DNA of 64,000 nt, from assembly GCF_030177895.1 (NCBI RefSeq), contig NZ_CP123448.1, positions 620,001-684,000 of the forward strand. Reading direction: 5' to 3'. A program made the position numbers and the translations under genes. Of this stretch, positions 43,940 through 53,897 are shown piece after piece; the stretch's first letter is position 1, and every line of letters begins with the position of its first letter. Below the pieces are notes generated by a model. That model did no database searches and had not been told where the DNA came from. It saw nothing but the letters and a program-made list of their open reading frames with translations. Source of the DNA: Kingella negevensis. GTDB lineage: Bacteria > Pseudomonadota > Gammaproteobacteria > Burkholderiales > Neisseriaceae.

Positions 43940-45586
43940 ATGAAATGGCAATATCTCACAGCGGCAGTAATGGGTTTGGGTTTGGCACATTCTGCATTTG
44001 CTTATCAAGCAGGTAAAACGTATCGTTTTACAGTGGTTCACACCAACGACACGCACGGACGTTTCTGGGAAAACGACCATGGTGAATACGGGTTTGCCGC
44101 AGAAAAAGCCGTGATTGATGCGATTAAAAAAGACGTGGCGGCGAAAAATGGCAGCGTGATTTTGCTGCATGCTGGCGACTTCAATACAGGCGTGCCTGAA
44201 TCTGATGTGCAACAAGCTAAACCTGATATTGAAGGCATGAACCGCATCGGTTTTGAAGCCACCGTGTTGGGGAACCATGAATTTGACAATCCTCAATCCG
44301 TGTTGAAACAACAAGAACGCTGGGCGAATTTCCCATTTTTGAGCGCCAACGTGTTGTATAAAAATACGGGTAAACACTTTGTGAAACCGTACACCATTTT
44401 GAAGAAAAATGGTTTGAAAGTGGCTGTGGTAGGTTTAACCACTGAAGACAGTGAAAAAATGTCTAGTGCGAAAAACGTGGCTGGCTTATCGTTTGCCGAC
44501 CCAACGCACGCTGCAAATAAAACACTGAACGAAATCAATCGCAAAGAGAAACCTGATGTGCGCATTGCTTTGACTCACATGGGTTATTACAACAATGCCA
44601 ATCACGGCGACAATGCGCCTGGCGATGTAACATTGGCGCGTAACTTGCCAAAAGGCGCATTTGATTTAATCGTGGGCGGACACTCTCACACTCGCGTTTG
44701 CTTAAATGAAGATGGTTCATTGAATGAAAAATACGAGCCAACTCAAGCCTGTCGCCCAGATTTCCAAAACGGCACATGGATTGTTCAGGCTGGCGAATGG
44801 GGTAAATACGTTGGTCGTGCAGACTTTGAGTTTAAAGATGGCAAAACCCGATTAGTCAGCTATCAGTTGGTTCCGATTAACTTGAAGAAAAAAGTGAAAG
44901 GTGCAGACGGTCAATCCACTTACGTGCCTTACACCAGCTTTGTGCCTGATAGCAAATTGTATAACTACTTGAAAACTTACCAAGACAAAGGCGGTCAATT
45001 ATTGAACGTGAAAGTGGGTCAAACCACAGGCGTGTTTGAAGGTCAGCGCGAAGTGGTGCGTTATCGCCCAAGTAACTTGGGTCATTTGATTACGCAAGCG
45101 ATGATGGAACGCGCCCAAGCCGATATTGGTATCTTCAACGGCGGCGGTATTCGTGATTCATTGCCAGCTGGCGAACTGACTTACAAAGACGTGCTGAAAG
45201 TTCACCCATTCGGCAACATCTTGAGCCACGTAACCTTAACTGGTGCAGAGCTGCAAGATTACTTGAGCAAAGTCGCTCTCATCAGCACAGGCAACGGTGG
45301 TTATCCGCACTTCACCAATAATTTGAAAATGACCGTTAATCGCACAGCAGGCACAGTCAGCGACGTCACATTGAACGGCAAACCTTTGGATATGAACAAA
45401 AAATATCGCATCGCGTTTACCAACTTCAATGCTGAAGGCGGCGACGGTTATCCAAAATTGAACAAACACCCAAGCTATGTGGAAACTGGTTACATTGATG
45501 CGGAAATTATGAAAGATTATCTGACTAAAAACTCACCAGTGGACGCAGCGCGTTTTGAACCAAAAAATGAAATTGTGTTCAAATAA
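43940..45586 (+). CDS. Periplasmic 5'-nucleotidase / UDP-sugar hydrolase-like (UshA/NadN family)
   Basis: A signal peptide (MKWQYLTAAVMGLGLAHSAFA) is followed by the metallophosphoesterase domain: VVHTNDTHGRFW, LLHAGDFNTG, LGNHEFDNP, ALTHMGYY and GGHSHTR. The C-terminal nucleotide-binding domain (about 350-540) carries FNGGGIRDSLPAGELTYKDV and ends with FNAEGGDGYPKL. The family releases nucleosides from external nucleotides or NAD for uptake. Whether this one prefers UDP-sugars, AMP or NAD cannot be told. Confidence 0.92.
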   Translation: MKWQYLTAAVMGLGLAHSAFAYQAGKTYRFTVVHTNDTHGRFWENDHGEYGFAAEKAVIDAIKKDVAAKNGSVILLHAGDFNTGVPESDVQQAKPDIEGMNRIGFEATVLGNHEFDNPQSVLKQQERWANFPFLSANVLYKNTGKHFVKPYTILKKNGLKVAVVGLTTEDSEKMSSAKNVAGLSFADPTHAANKTLNEINRKEKPDVRIALTHMGYYNNANHGDNAPGDVTLARNLPKGAFDLIVGGHSHTRVCLNEDGSLNEKYEPTQACRPDFQNGTWIVQAGEWGKYVGRADFEFKDGKTRLVSYQLVPINLKKKVKGADGQSTYVPYTSFVPDSKLYNYLKTYQDKGGQLLNVKVGQTTGVFEGQREVVRYRPSNLGHLITQAMMERAQADIGIFNGGGIRDSLPAGELTYKDVLKVHPFGNILSHVTLTGAELQDYLSKVALISTGNGGYPHFTNNLKMTVNRTAGTVSDVTLNGKPLDMNKKYRIAFTNFNAEGGDGYPKLNKHPSYVETGYIDAEIMKDYLTKNSPVDAARFEPKNEIVFK

Positions 45587-45607
45587 TGCTTAACGCAGTA
45601 TAAAATC

Positions 45608-45637
45608 ACGCAGCCTGAAAATGTTTTCAGGCTGCGT
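45608..45637 (+). terminator. Uptake-sequence terminator after the 5'-nucleotidase gene
   Basis: ACGCAGCCTGAAAA and TTTTCAGGCTGCGT pair with a two-nt loop, 22 bp before the gph start codon. Confidence 0.68.
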
Positions 45638-45658
45638 TTATTTAGGAGAAACCAAACT

Positions 45659-46369
45659 ATGCCACAAATTACTTTAGACCACGTTCAGGCTGCCGCATTT
45701 GATTTAGACGGCACGTTAGTAGATTCCATTCCCGATTTAGCCGCTTCGGCCAACGCCATGCGCGTCGCGCTGGGCATGAGCGAATTGCCACGCGAAACCG
45801 TGCAAAGCTATGTTGGCGACGGCATTGGCGTGCTGGTTCATCGCGCCTTGATGGACGATTACCAAGGCAAAGCAGATGAAGTCCTTTGGCAACAAGGCTT
45901 TTCTGCGTTTGTGAAACACTACAGCGCAAACATCGCCAACGCCACACGCCCTTATCCGCAAACTGAAGCAGGTTTAGGCTTGCTGAAATCGCTCGGCATT
46001 CCGCTTGCTGTTGTAACCAATAAAAGCGAAGTGTTAGCCGTTAAATTATTGAAAGATTTGGGTTTAGATGGCTACTTCAGCATGGTAGTCGGTGGCGACA
46101 CGCTGCCTGAGCGCAAACCCAGCCCAGAGCCGTTGCGTTATGTGGCGGAAGTGTTGGGCGTGGACTGCAAAAATATGCTAATGGTCGGCGATTCGCACAA
46201 CGATATTCTGGCGGCAAAAGCGGCTGGCTGCGTGGCGGTTGGCGTAACTTACGGTTATGGCGACATGGTGGAACTGAGCCAAGAAGAAGCAACCAAACCC
46301 GATTGGCTGATTGGTTCGCTGCCTGAAATTTACGAGCATTTGCGCGTTCAACGTCCCAAAAATGATTGA
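45659..46369 (+). CDS. gph: Phosphoglycolate phosphatase
   Basis: This HAD-superfamily phosphatase removes 2-phosphoglycolate formed during DNA repair and oxidative damage. Motif I is AFDLDGTLVDS, motif II is VVTNKSE, motif III is the lysine in ERKPSPEPL, and motif IV is MVGDSHNDILAAKAAG. At 236 residues it is typical. An AGGAG site precedes the ATG. recX follows after 15 bp. Confidence 0.92.
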   Translation: MPQITLDHVQAAAFDLDGTLVDSIPDLAASANAMRVALGMSELPRETVQSYVGDGIGVLVHRALMDDYQGKADEVLWQQGFSAFVKHYSANIANATRPYPQTEAGLGLLKSLGIPLAVVTNKSEVLAVKLLKDLGLDGYFSMVVGGDTLPERKPSPEPLRYVAEVLGVDCKNMLMVGDSHNDILAAKAAGCVAVGVTYGYGDMVELSQEEATKPDWLIGSLPEIYEHLRVQRPKND

Positions 46370-46384
46370 TTGGCAGCCTGAAAA

Positions 46385-46843
46385 ATGAGAGAGCCAAAAT
46401 CGTTACGCGCTCGCGCGATGGACATTTTGTCGCGCCGCGAAGTGAGCCGCTTGGAATTGCAACGCAAACTTGCACCGTATGCGGAAGATGAAGACGAGCT
46501 GAATCAGGTGTTGGCGGAATTTGCGGAGCGCAACTGGCAATCTGATGAGCGGTTCACAGAAGCGTTTGTGAACAGCAAAAGTCGCAAACATGGGGCTTTG
46601 CGCTTGAAACAGGCGTTGGCGGCGAAAGGCATCGACAGCGAAATGGCGCGTGAATTTTTGCCCGATTCAGAAACGGAATTAGCCAACGCGAAAGAAGTCT
46701 TACGCAAAAAATTCAAGCAACCTGCGGCGGATTTTGCGGAAAAACAGAAACAAATGCGGTTTTTGTTGTATCGCGGATTTGGTATGGATACGGTTCAGGC
46801 TGCGATTCGTAGGGCTTGGGCTGAAGACGATGGCTTTGAGTAA
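46385..46843 (+). CDS. recX: RecX regulatory protein
   Basis: This small helical protein binds RecA filaments and modulates recombination; in naturally competent Neisseria it affects transformation and pilin variation. The start REPKSLRARAMDILSRREVS, followed by ERNWQSDERFTEAFVNSKSR and LLYRGFGMDTVQAAIRRAW, fits RecX three-helix repeats. It is probably cotranscribed with gph. recA is not in the window. Confidence 0.9.
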   Translation: MREPKSLRARAMDILSRREVSRLELQRKLAPYAEDEDELNQVLAEFAERNWQSDERFTEAFVNSKSRKHGALRLKQALAAKGIDSEMAREFLPDSETELANAKEVLRKKFKQPAADFAEKQKQMRFLLYRGFGMDTVQAAIRRAWAEDDGFE

Positions 46844-46844
46844 G

Positions 46845-46877
46845 AAAAAACTCCCTTGAAAACAAGGGAGTTTTTTT
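46845..46877. terminator. Bidirectional terminator between recX and the AsmA-family gene
   Basis: AAAAAACTCCCTTG and CAAGGGAGTTTTTTT form a clean stem with A- and T-runs on both sides, between convergent genes. It is not made of uptake sequences. Confidence 0.85.
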
Positions 46878-46883
46878 GCGCCG

Positions 46884-48989
46884 TTATTTGGCTTTTTTGA
46901 GCAACCATTGCCATTGGTTTTTCAAAGTGTCGCTGATGGCTTTTTGCTTCTCTTCTGGCGAGCTTGCACCTGCGGTAAGTTGCTGATAGTCCAAACTGAT
47001 GGTTGGTTTTTTCACATCGCCATTCACGCGAATGGGCAGAGGCGTATCGCCGCCAGCACCTTGGAAAACAATACGCTCGTTTACTGTTTCTTTCAGCAAA
47101 TTCAGTTCGCCTTGGCTTTGCATGTTGGCAGCAGGCTGCGTTAATTCGGCGTTGGCTTGGTGTTTGCTGATGCCGTTTTTGATTTCAGACTGCGACACAA
47201 AGTGCGAGAACGGCATGGATTGGGCTTCTTCGCTGTCTTTGTCTTTCAGAATATTGCCTGTGAGCAAACTTTGCACGCGAGCCAAGTTAATCCCAGACCA
47301 TTCTCCGTCTTTCACGTCTAGCGAGACTTTGCCGTTAGTGTTTTGAATCAGCTCATCGTGCGTGTTGCCTGCTGCGCTGAGTGTGAAATCGGCTGTGCCT
47401 TTGCCACTCAAGCTGCCGATGCCAAACATGTCTTGCAATAATGGACGGATTTCCACGTCTGTGGCGGTTTGTTTCAGGCTGTATTTGAGCGGTGTTTGGT
47501 TGCTGATTTTCAGGCTGCCTGTGCTGTGTCCATTGTATAAATCGGCAGAGAGGGGGTTTAGCTCAATTTGTTTTTCATTGGCTTTCACATCGGCGTGAAA
47601 ATTATCCATTTGTGCGGTTGGCGTTTCCAGTGTGCCGATGTCCCACGCCATTTTGACGTTGAGTTTGGGGCTTGGGAAGGGTAATTGAGTGGGCGTGCTG
47701 ACGCTACTCAAATAGTTGTTTAATGATAATTTGGCAAGTTTCAGGCTGCCTGAAACGTTGTTTTTCTTGCGTTCAATGTTGAAGGTAACAGGTTGGCGGT
47801 CAAACACGCCTTCTGCGTTCAGTTGCCATTCGGTGAGCGATGGTGCATTGAAACTGCCTTCCCATTCACTGGCAAAGCGGACTTTGGTTGGGTCTTGGAT
47901 TGGGGTGTATAAGCTGCTGAACTTGGCGTTGTGTAGCTGCAAACCGTTTGCCATTGACCAAACGGCGTTGGTTTTTAAATTGGTGTCAAAGTGGTCGTTT
48001 TCTTGATGATGGGTGTTGATTTTGAGGTTCAACTCGTCGCTGTAAAAACGGTAATCACGCCATGTGGCTTGGTTGGCAGTGAGTGTACCTGTTGGGGTGT
48101 AAGGATTGCTGGGGGCGGTAAACACGGCGTTGATGTTGCCTAGCGTTGCGTCGCCATATCGGCTTTTCAGGCTGCCGATGTTGAGATTGAGCGTGCTGTC
48201 GTAGCGTTTGCTAATGGCTTCAATGTGCGTGTTTTCGGCAATGAAATCTTGTTCTTGCCATGCGGCTTTGGTTTTCAGGCTGCCTGAAAAGGTGTAGCTG
48301 TTTTCTTTGCCGTTGAATTTGATTTTTAAGTCGGGCAGTTTCAGGCTGTCTTGGCTGCTTTGTGCATTGCCTGATGCGGTGAGGTTGAGGCTTTCCCAAT
48401 AGTTTGAGTTGGCGTTGGCGGTTAGCACATAAGGCAGCATTTCGCCATTGCGTGACATCATTAAATTGACGTTGTCGAATTTCAGCTCGCCCATTTGCTC
48501 ATCTTTGATGATGAGTTCGCTGTTATTGATTTGGACACGGTTGAATTGAATTTTGCGTTCACCGCGTGTTTTCCATAAATCGCTGATGCTCCAAGGCTGG
48601 TTGATTTGGCGCGTGATTTGTCCTTTTGCGCGCTCAAAAACCAGTTTTTCTACTGTGGGGTTGCTAAACAGGCTGCTCCACGCCACGCCCACGCGAATTT
48701 CATCGACAGCCAATGCGGTTTCGCTGCTGTTGACTTCGGATAATTTGACGTTGCGTAAGATGATGGTGGGGCGTGGGAAGAGTTGTCGGCTGATATTGCT
48801 GTCTAGCGTGAAGGTACGGTTTGTGCCAGCGAGCAAAGTTTGTGCTTTTTTGTTGAGCTCATGATGCTGTGAAACGCGATACAGAGCCGCATAACCGCCC
48901 AAATACACGCCACCTGCAATGATGATTGCGACAACTAGTTTGCGTGAAAAATCAGGGAAGTGATGAGATTTGTGAGAGTAAAACTGCAT
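46884..48989 (-). CDS. AsmA-family protein
   Basis: A short cytoplasmic start is followed by one membrane segment (about 17-35, KLVVAIIIAGGVYLGGYAAL) and about 660 residues of periplasmic beta-rich sequence. The C-terminal AsmA domain contains SLSGKGTADFTLSAAGNTHD and the typical GEWSGINLARVQSLLTG. AsmA-like proteins are thought to help move lipids between the two membranes. In-frame uptake sequences read as FSGSLKTK and VSGSLKLA. The start at ATG 48989 (MQFYSHKSHH) is preferred over an earlier in-frame one without membrane-protein character. Confidence 0.87.
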   Translation of the reverse strand: MQFYSHKSHHFPDFSRKLVVAIIIAGGVYLGGYAALYRVSQHHELNKKAQTLLAGTNRTFTLDSNISRQLFPRPTIILRNVKLSEVNSSETALAVDEIRVGVAWSSLFSNPTVEKLVFERAKGQITRQINQPWSISDLWKTRGERKIQFNRVQINNSELIIKDEQMGELKFDNVNLMMSRNGEMLPYVLTANANSNYWESLNLTASGNAQSSQDSLKLPDLKIKFNGKENSYTFSGSLKTKAAWQEQDFIAENTHIEAISKRYDSTLNLNIGSLKSRYGDATLGNINAVFTAPSNPYTPTGTLTANQATWRDYRFYSDELNLKINTHHQENDHFDTNLKTNAVWSMANGLQLHNAKFSSLYTPIQDPTKVRFASEWEGSFNAPSLTEWQLNAEGVFDRQPVTFNIERKKNNVSGSLKLAKLSLNNYLSSVSTPTQLPFPSPKLNVKMAWDIGTLETPTAQMDNFHADVKANEKQIELNPLSADLYNGHSTGSLKISNQTPLKYSLKQTATDVEIRPLLQDMFGIGSLSGKGTADFTLSAAGNTHDELIQNTNGKVSLDVKDGEWSGINLARVQSLLTGNILKDKDSEEAQSMPFSHFVSQSEIKNGISKHQANAELTQPAANMQSQGELNLLKETVNERIVFQGAGGDTPLPIRVNGDVKKPTISLDYQQLTAGASSPEEKQKAISDTLKNQWQWLLKKAK

Positions 48990-49046
48990 GATAAGTTCAT
49001 TAAAAAAAGGACAATGCTGCATTGTAGCAAAACACGGTGTAAAAAC

Positions 49047-49075
49047 GCAGCCTGAAAACAATATTTTCAGGCTGC
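49047..49075. terminator. Uptake-sequence hairpin after the slam gene
   Basis: GCAGCCTGAAAA and TTTTCAGGCTGC pair across a five-nt loop, directly beyond the Slam stop codon on the minus strand. Confidence 0.65.
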
Positions 49076-49083
49076 ATTCTCAA

Positions 49084-50493
49084 TCAAAACTGCTTCATCA
49101 CATCAACAAAAACCCGATTCTGATTATAGCGATAATAAAAATGGTCGCTATTCACATGAGACCAAGTCCAGTTCAAGCGCGGCACAAACCCGCCCCAAGA
49201 TAATTTTGGGTGAGACACAGATAAGCGCGTGAAATATTCCTTGTCATGTCTGCGGATATTGAAAAAATCAGGCGCACGATAATTGCGGCGTTGTGCCGAC
49301 ACGCTCAAAGTGGTGGATAAATTTTTCAGGCTGCGCCAATTTCGCGTCCAGCTCACACGCGCATTGCTGTAAACATACGCGTCCGACAAATCTTTTGCGT
49401 TGCTGCGCCCAGCCCCAGCCCCAATCACAAAATACTGCTGCGGACTGCTGCGATACAGCACCGACACCGAAGCCGAATGGTCAGCCCCGTTTAAATGCAG
49501 ACGGTCATCATGGCGTTTGTAATCTGATTGCCACGCACCATAAACCTGCCAGCTAGGCGACAAAGTGCGCGAATAACGCAAAATCGCGCCCGAAGTTTGC
49601 GAATACGGCTCAGTGCCATACCAGCGTTTTTCGTAAAACGGCATCAGAGACACTTCTTGCTTGGCATTGCGCCACACCGCGCCCGCTTCGGTATGCGCGA
49701 CTAAATCATCGTAATCATGCGCATCCCAATAAAATTTGCCGTAAACCGAAGCATTCACACGCGCCGCCCAATGCCCTTTAATGGGAACGGTTTTTTGAGC
49801 GGATAACTCGTAGCCGAAACCGTGCGCTTTTTTAGGCTCTGGAAATTGCCAATTGCCATAAGTGCGTTGTTCAGGCGCGCGACCTACGTTGCCTTCATTC
49901 AAATAATACGCGTTAGCGTTGAATTGCCACGCTTTTTCGTTTTTCAGATGCGCGTCAAATTGGTTGAGATATTGGCTGACATCTTCGGGTAATTCGAGCG
50001 TTTCGCGGATTTTGGCGACTTCTTGCGCGGCTTCTTTTTGCTCGCCGTTTTGCAACAAAGTCAGCGCGTATTGCAAACGAATCGGCGCAAATTCGGGGTG
50101 CGCTTGCACCAGTTCACGCAAATTTTGTTCTGCTTCATCTTGCTTACCGTCTGCGCGTTGCACAAAGCTCTCTGCGTATTTCAATAAAACGGCATCTTGC
50201 TGGTTTTCAGGCTGCTTGCGGTAAATCGACAGCAGAAAGCGGATATTGTTTACATTTTGCTGATTGATGGCAGTATCCAGCGCGTTTTGCAATAATTCAG
50301 GCTGCTTGAGCAAATCGTCTGCGGTCATGGACGCTGAATGTTGCTTGGCGTTTTCAGGCTGCACAACGGTTTCAGTTTGCTGGCTGATTTGCTCTTGGTT
50401 TAAATCGGGGATTTGGTTTAAAGGGGTGCTAACGGGCGCGGCTTGAACGGCGGTAGCGGTTAGCGTGAGGAATAAAAGAGATGTTTTTTTCAT
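49084..50493 (-). CDS. Slam-type outer-membrane protein (surface lipoprotein assembly modulator)
   Basis: A signal peptide (MKKTSLLFLTLTATAVQA) precedes a periplasmic TPR region (about 60-190: NIRFLLSIYRKQPENQQDAV, then PEFAPIRLQYALTLLQNGEQ) and a C-terminal beta-barrel (about 200-469) with alternating strands and a terminal phenylalanine (DVMKQF). This is the DUF560/Slam architecture, which moves specific lipoproteins to the cell surface. The usual substrate, a surface lipoprotein such as a TbpB- or HpuA-type protein, is not next to it. In-frame uptake sequences read as QPEN. Confidence 0.87.
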   Translation of the reverse strand: MKKTSLLFLTLTATAVQAAPVSTPLNQIPDLNQEQISQQTETVVQPENAKQHSASMTADDLLKQPELLQNALDTAINQQNVNNIRFLLSIYRKQPENQQDAVLLKYAESFVQRADGKQDEAEQNLRELVQAHPEFAPIRLQYALTLLQNGEQKEAAQEVAKIRETLELPEDVSQYLNQFDAHLKNEKAWQFNANAYYLNEGNVGRAPEQRTYGNWQFPEPKKAHGFGYELSAQKTVPIKGHWAARVNASVYGKFYWDAHDYDDLVAHTEAGAVWRNAKQEVSLMPFYEKRWYGTEPYSQTSGAILRYSRTLSPSWQVYGAWQSDYKRHDDRLHLNGADHSASVSVLYRSSPQQYFVIGAGAGRSNAKDLSDAYVYSNARVSWTRNWRSLKNLSTTLSVSAQRRNYRAPDFFNIRRHDKEYFTRLSVSHPKLSWGGFVPRLNWTWSHVNSDHFYYRYNQNRVFVDVMKQF

Positions 50494-50595
50494 GATAAGC
50501 AGCCTGAAAAATAAGAAGACCCACTTAACAAATGTTAAGCGAGTTAATCATACCTGAATTAGTGTTTTTTATCTATTGCCATTTTCAGGCTGCGA

Positions 50596-51741
50596 TTACG
50601 CACCCCAAACTTCTTCTGCAATCTCGCGGATAAATTCCAATTTGCGCCATTGCTCTTCTTCGGTCAGCACGTTGCCTTCTTCGGTTGAAGCAAAGCCGCA
50701 TTGTGGGCTTAAACAAAGTTGGTTGATGTCCACATATTGAGTCGCTTCTTTAATGCGGTCAATAATGGCTTGCTTGTCTTCCAGCTCGCCTGTTTTTGAT
50801 GTAACCAAACCCAAAACAACTTGTTGATGTTTAATGAAACGCAATGGTTTGAAATCCCCTGCGCGGTCGCTGTCATATTCCAAGAAAAAGCCGTCAATGT
50901 TGCAGCCGCCAAACAGGATTTCTGCCACAGGTTCGTAGCCGCCTGATGAAAACCAAGTTGAGCGGAAGTTGCCGCGGCAAATGTGCATGGTCAAAGCCAT
51001 GTCTTCAGGAGCGGCGGCGCGAATGTCGTTCAACACTTGCACATAGCGTTTGGCAACTGTATCCACATCCACACCTTGTGAGGCATACAAGGCACGTTTT
51101 TCTTCTGAGCAAAATTCCCCCCAAGATGTGTCGTCTAATTGCAAGGTGCGGCAGCCCAAATCGTAAAACACTTTCACTGCTTCAATGTAAGCAGCGGTGA
51201 TGTCGACGAACAATTTTTCTTGGTCGTTAGCGTAAACGGCTGGCAATTCTGGTTTCGCGGTGCGCACGCAAGTAATCAGGTGCAGCATGCTGGGTGCTGG
51301 GATTGTGAACTTGATTGGGTAGCCGTTGGCTTCTTCGTGCAGGCGTTTGAAGTCTGCCAAGAAAGGATGGTCTTTGTTCCATTCCACTTTGTCTGTGATA
51401 ACGAGCGTTACTGGGCGGTGCATGTGCGCTTGGAATTTGGTGCTATAAGTTTCGGTGTCGCGCAATTCCACGTTGTTCAAATTGAACAAAAAGTCCAAAT
51501 GCCACCAAGTGCGGCGAAATTCGCCATCGGTTACGTTTGGCAAGCCCACTTTTTTCTCTTTGGCGATTAAGTCCAACACGGCTTTATCTGTAATTTCTTC
51601 TGCGTATTCGGGTGTGCATTCACCGCAAGCGCATTGATGGCGAGCTTGTTTCAAGGCTTCTGGGCGTAAAAAGCTGCCAACAATGTCAAAACGAAAGGGG
51701 GCGCGTGTGCGTGGTGTGGCGTTTGGGAAGAGTTTGCTCAT
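50596..51741 (-). CDS. MetE-like cobalamin-independent methyltransferase (YxjG/YxjH type)
   Basis: The 381-residue protein matches the short, C-terminal-domain-only relatives of MetE. Features are the N-terminal RFDIVGSFLRPEALKQARHQ, the TDGEFRRTWWHLDFL motif, a zinc-ligand set likely to include H334-type, C and E residues around LQLDDTSWGEFCSEE and LCLSPQCGFAS, and MHICRGNFRSTW. It probably transfers a methyl group to homocysteine or a related thiol, but the donor is not known for this subfamily. It has no metabolic partner adjacent. Confidence 0.85.
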   Translation of the reverse strand: MSKLFPNATPRTRAPFRFDIVGSFLRPEALKQARHQCACGECTPEYAEEITDKAVLDLIAKEKKVGLPNVTDGEFRRTWWHLDFLFNLNNVELRDTETYSTKFQAHMHRPVTLVITDKVEWNKDHPFLADFKRLHEEANGYPIKFTIPAPSMLHLITCVRTAKPELPAVYANDQEKLFVDITAAYIEAVKVFYDLGCRTLQLDDTSWGEFCSEEKRALYASQGVDVDTVAKRYVQVLNDIRAAAPEDMALTMHICRGNFRSTWFSSGGYEPVAEILFGGCNIDGFFLEYDSDRAGDFKPLRFIKHQQVVLGLVTSKTGELEDKQAIIDRIKEATQYVDINQLCLSPQCGFASTEEGNVLTEEEQWRKLEFIREIAEEVWGA

Positions 51742-51957
51742 GGTGTTGTTCCTGTTCTAATAATGAAATATTTTCAGGCTGCGACACTATTGCAGCCTGA
51801 AAATGGATAAAACAAACTATATCGCTAAATTTTGTAAAGTTCAAACAAGAAAATTACACATTAATCATCAATTTCATTCATAAAAAAGTTTCAGGCTGCC
51901 TGAAAAGATAAAAACTGTTATCATACATCCTCTTAAAAATTTTTTTGACCACACAAT

Positions 51958-53841
51958 ATGGAACTTTGCATGACTATTTTGCGTATGGCATCAAACGGCG
52001 CAAGCGGTTTAGCCGTTGCTTTATTAGCGGCTTGCACTTCAAACCAAACCCCAAGCACAACAAAAACAACCGCACAAGCCCCTGTGCAACCCTCTACACA
52101 AGTGGCTCAAGCCGTGATTCCCATTTCACGTCCCGTTCAAGACAGCAATCAAACCATTTACGATTTTCAACGTTTAGACAGCGTGTTAGCTGCCGTAAAA
52201 AATGGCGATGACAACGCCGCCATTCAATTCTTAGGCAGCCAAAATCAAAGCGCAATGGGCGAAAGCGTCCACAATGAATGGCTGAAAAGTTTAGGCAAAC
52301 GCAACCAAATCGCCCTATTCCAACAACAATACACCAAATTAGACCCACTCGGTCGCAGCCAAGAAGTGCGCTGCTATGCCAACCTATTCGGCGTGGAAAA
52401 TGACGGCACATTTGTGAACGACTTATTAGAAGAAACAGGCAAATTACCAGCAGGTTGCAACAGCTTATTGCAAGCCCGTGCCAGCAGCCTGAACAGCAGT
52501 CGCGCATGGCGACGCGTTCGCGGCTTGCTCAGCAGCGATCAAACCGCAGATGCAGGCAACTTAGCCGCAGCACTCGGCAGCCCACTCAACAGCGCAACGG
52601 GCAACGGCGCACAAGAAAATTCATTGCGCAGCGTGATTAGCAGCGAAGCACAAAAAAATCCAGATGCAGCCGCCGCCCGTCTGCAAAATCTTTCAGGCAG
52701 CCTGAACAGCGAACAAACAGGCTACGCATGGGGCGTTTTAGGTTTAGCACACGCCAAAAACCAAAACTTCAGCAACGCCCTAGCCTACTATCGCTTAGCA
52801 GACCGCAAGCAACTGAATAACGAACAATTTGAATGGTACGCCCGTTCAGCCTTGCGTCATCAATACTGGCAAGAATTGGGCGATATCATCGCCAGCATGC
52901 CAGCCAAATTGCAAAATGACCCAACATGGCTTTACTGGCGCGGTCGCAGCCTGAGCGCACAAGGCAACACCTCACAAGCACAAAGTTTCTACCAACGCGC
53001 CGCTAAATCAGGTCGCAACTTCTACGCCGTATTGGCAACTGAAGAGCTGGGACAACGCATCAACACACGCAACAACGTTGCCAACGCATCGCAAGCAGAC
53101 GTAAACCGCTTGAACCAAGACGGCGCATTCCAACGCGCACTCACCTTGTATCAAGTCAGCAAACAAAGCAGCGATTCGCGCATGCGTCGCCAAGCACAAA
53201 ACGAATGGCGTTACGCCACACGCAACTTGAACGAGCCAACTTTGCTCGTATCATCGCAACTGGCATACAACAACGATTTCTACGAAATGGCAATTTACAG
53301 CGCAGACAAAACCAACGATTTGTTGAACTACAACTTACGCTATATCACGCCATACCGTGATTTGGTTATGAACTACGGCAATCAACACGGCGTAGACCCA
53401 GCTTGGGTGTATGGCTTGATTCGCCAAGAAAGCCGCTTTGTGATGAGCGCACAATCAGGCGTAGGCGCACAAGGCTTGATGCAAGTGATGCCTGCCACTG
53501 CGCGTGAAATCGCCCGAAAAATTGGCATGAGCAGCGACGAGCTATACACCACAGACGGCAACGTGCGCATGGGTACTTGGTACATGGCAAACGCCCGTTC
53601 TAACTTGCAAAACAACGAAGTATTGGCAACCGCAGGCTACAACGCAGGTCCAGGTCGCGCACGCAAATGGCAAGCCGCCAACAATTTGGAAGGCGCGATT
53701 TACGCAGAAACTATCCCGTTCAACGAAACACGTGATTACGTGAAAAAAGTGATGACCAACGCCACTTATTACGCAAGTTTGTTGGGTGAATCAAAAACTT
53801 CTCTGAAACAACGCATGGGAACTATTCCAGCGCGCTATTAA
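51958..53841 (+). CDS. slt: Lytic murein transglycosylase, Slt70 type (lipoprotein-like)
   Basis: This enzyme cleaves peptidoglycan to form 1,6-anhydro ends. The N-terminus (MELCMTILRMASNGASGLAV, then ALLAAC) ends in a plausible lipobox, so it may be membrane-anchored. A long superhelical domain (about 60-450) precedes the SLT catalytic domain: the catalytic glutamate is about E491 in GLIRQESRFVMSAQSGVGAQ, followed by GLMQVMPATAREIA and AGYNAGPGRARKW. The start may instead be the ATG at 51970. It is followed by an uptake-sequence terminator. Confidence 0.9.
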   Translation: MELCMTILRMASNGASGLAVALLAACTSNQTPSTTKTTAQAPVQPSTQVAQAVIPISRPVQDSNQTIYDFQRLDSVLAAVKNGDDNAAIQFLGSQNQSAMGESVHNEWLKSLGKRNQIALFQQQYTKLDPLGRSQEVRCYANLFGVENDGTFVNDLLEETGKLPAGCNSLLQARASSLNSSRAWRRVRGLLSSDQTADAGNLAAALGSPLNSATGNGAQENSLRSVISSEAQKNPDAAAARLQNLSGSLNSEQTGYAWGVLGLAHAKNQNFSNALAYYRLADRKQLNNEQFEWYARSALRHQYWQELGDIIASMPAKLQNDPTWLYWRGRSLSAQGNTSQAQSFYQRAAKSGRNFYAVLATEELGQRINTRNNVANASQADVNRLNQDGAFQRALTLYQVSKQSSDSRMRRQAQNEWRYATRNLNEPTLLVSSQLAYNNDFYEMAIYSADKTNDLLNYNLRYITPYRDLVMNYGNQHGVDPAWVYGLIRQESRFVMSAQSGVGAQGLMQVMPATAREIARKIGMSSDELYTTDGNVRMGTWYMANARSNLQNNEVLATAGYNAGPGRARKWQAANNLEGAIYAETIPFNETRDYVKKVMTNATYYASLLGESKTSLKQRMGTIPARY

Positions 53842-53848
53842 ACAAAAC

Positions 53849-53876
53849 GCAACCTGAAAATCCGTTTTCAGGCTGC
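53849..53876 (+). terminator. Uptake-sequence hairpin after slt
   Basis: GCAACCTGAAAA (one base off the usual core) pairs with TTTTCAGGCTGC across a four-nt loop. Confidence 0.6.
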
Positions 53877-53897
53877 ATTTATACTCAAGGAAAGCAA

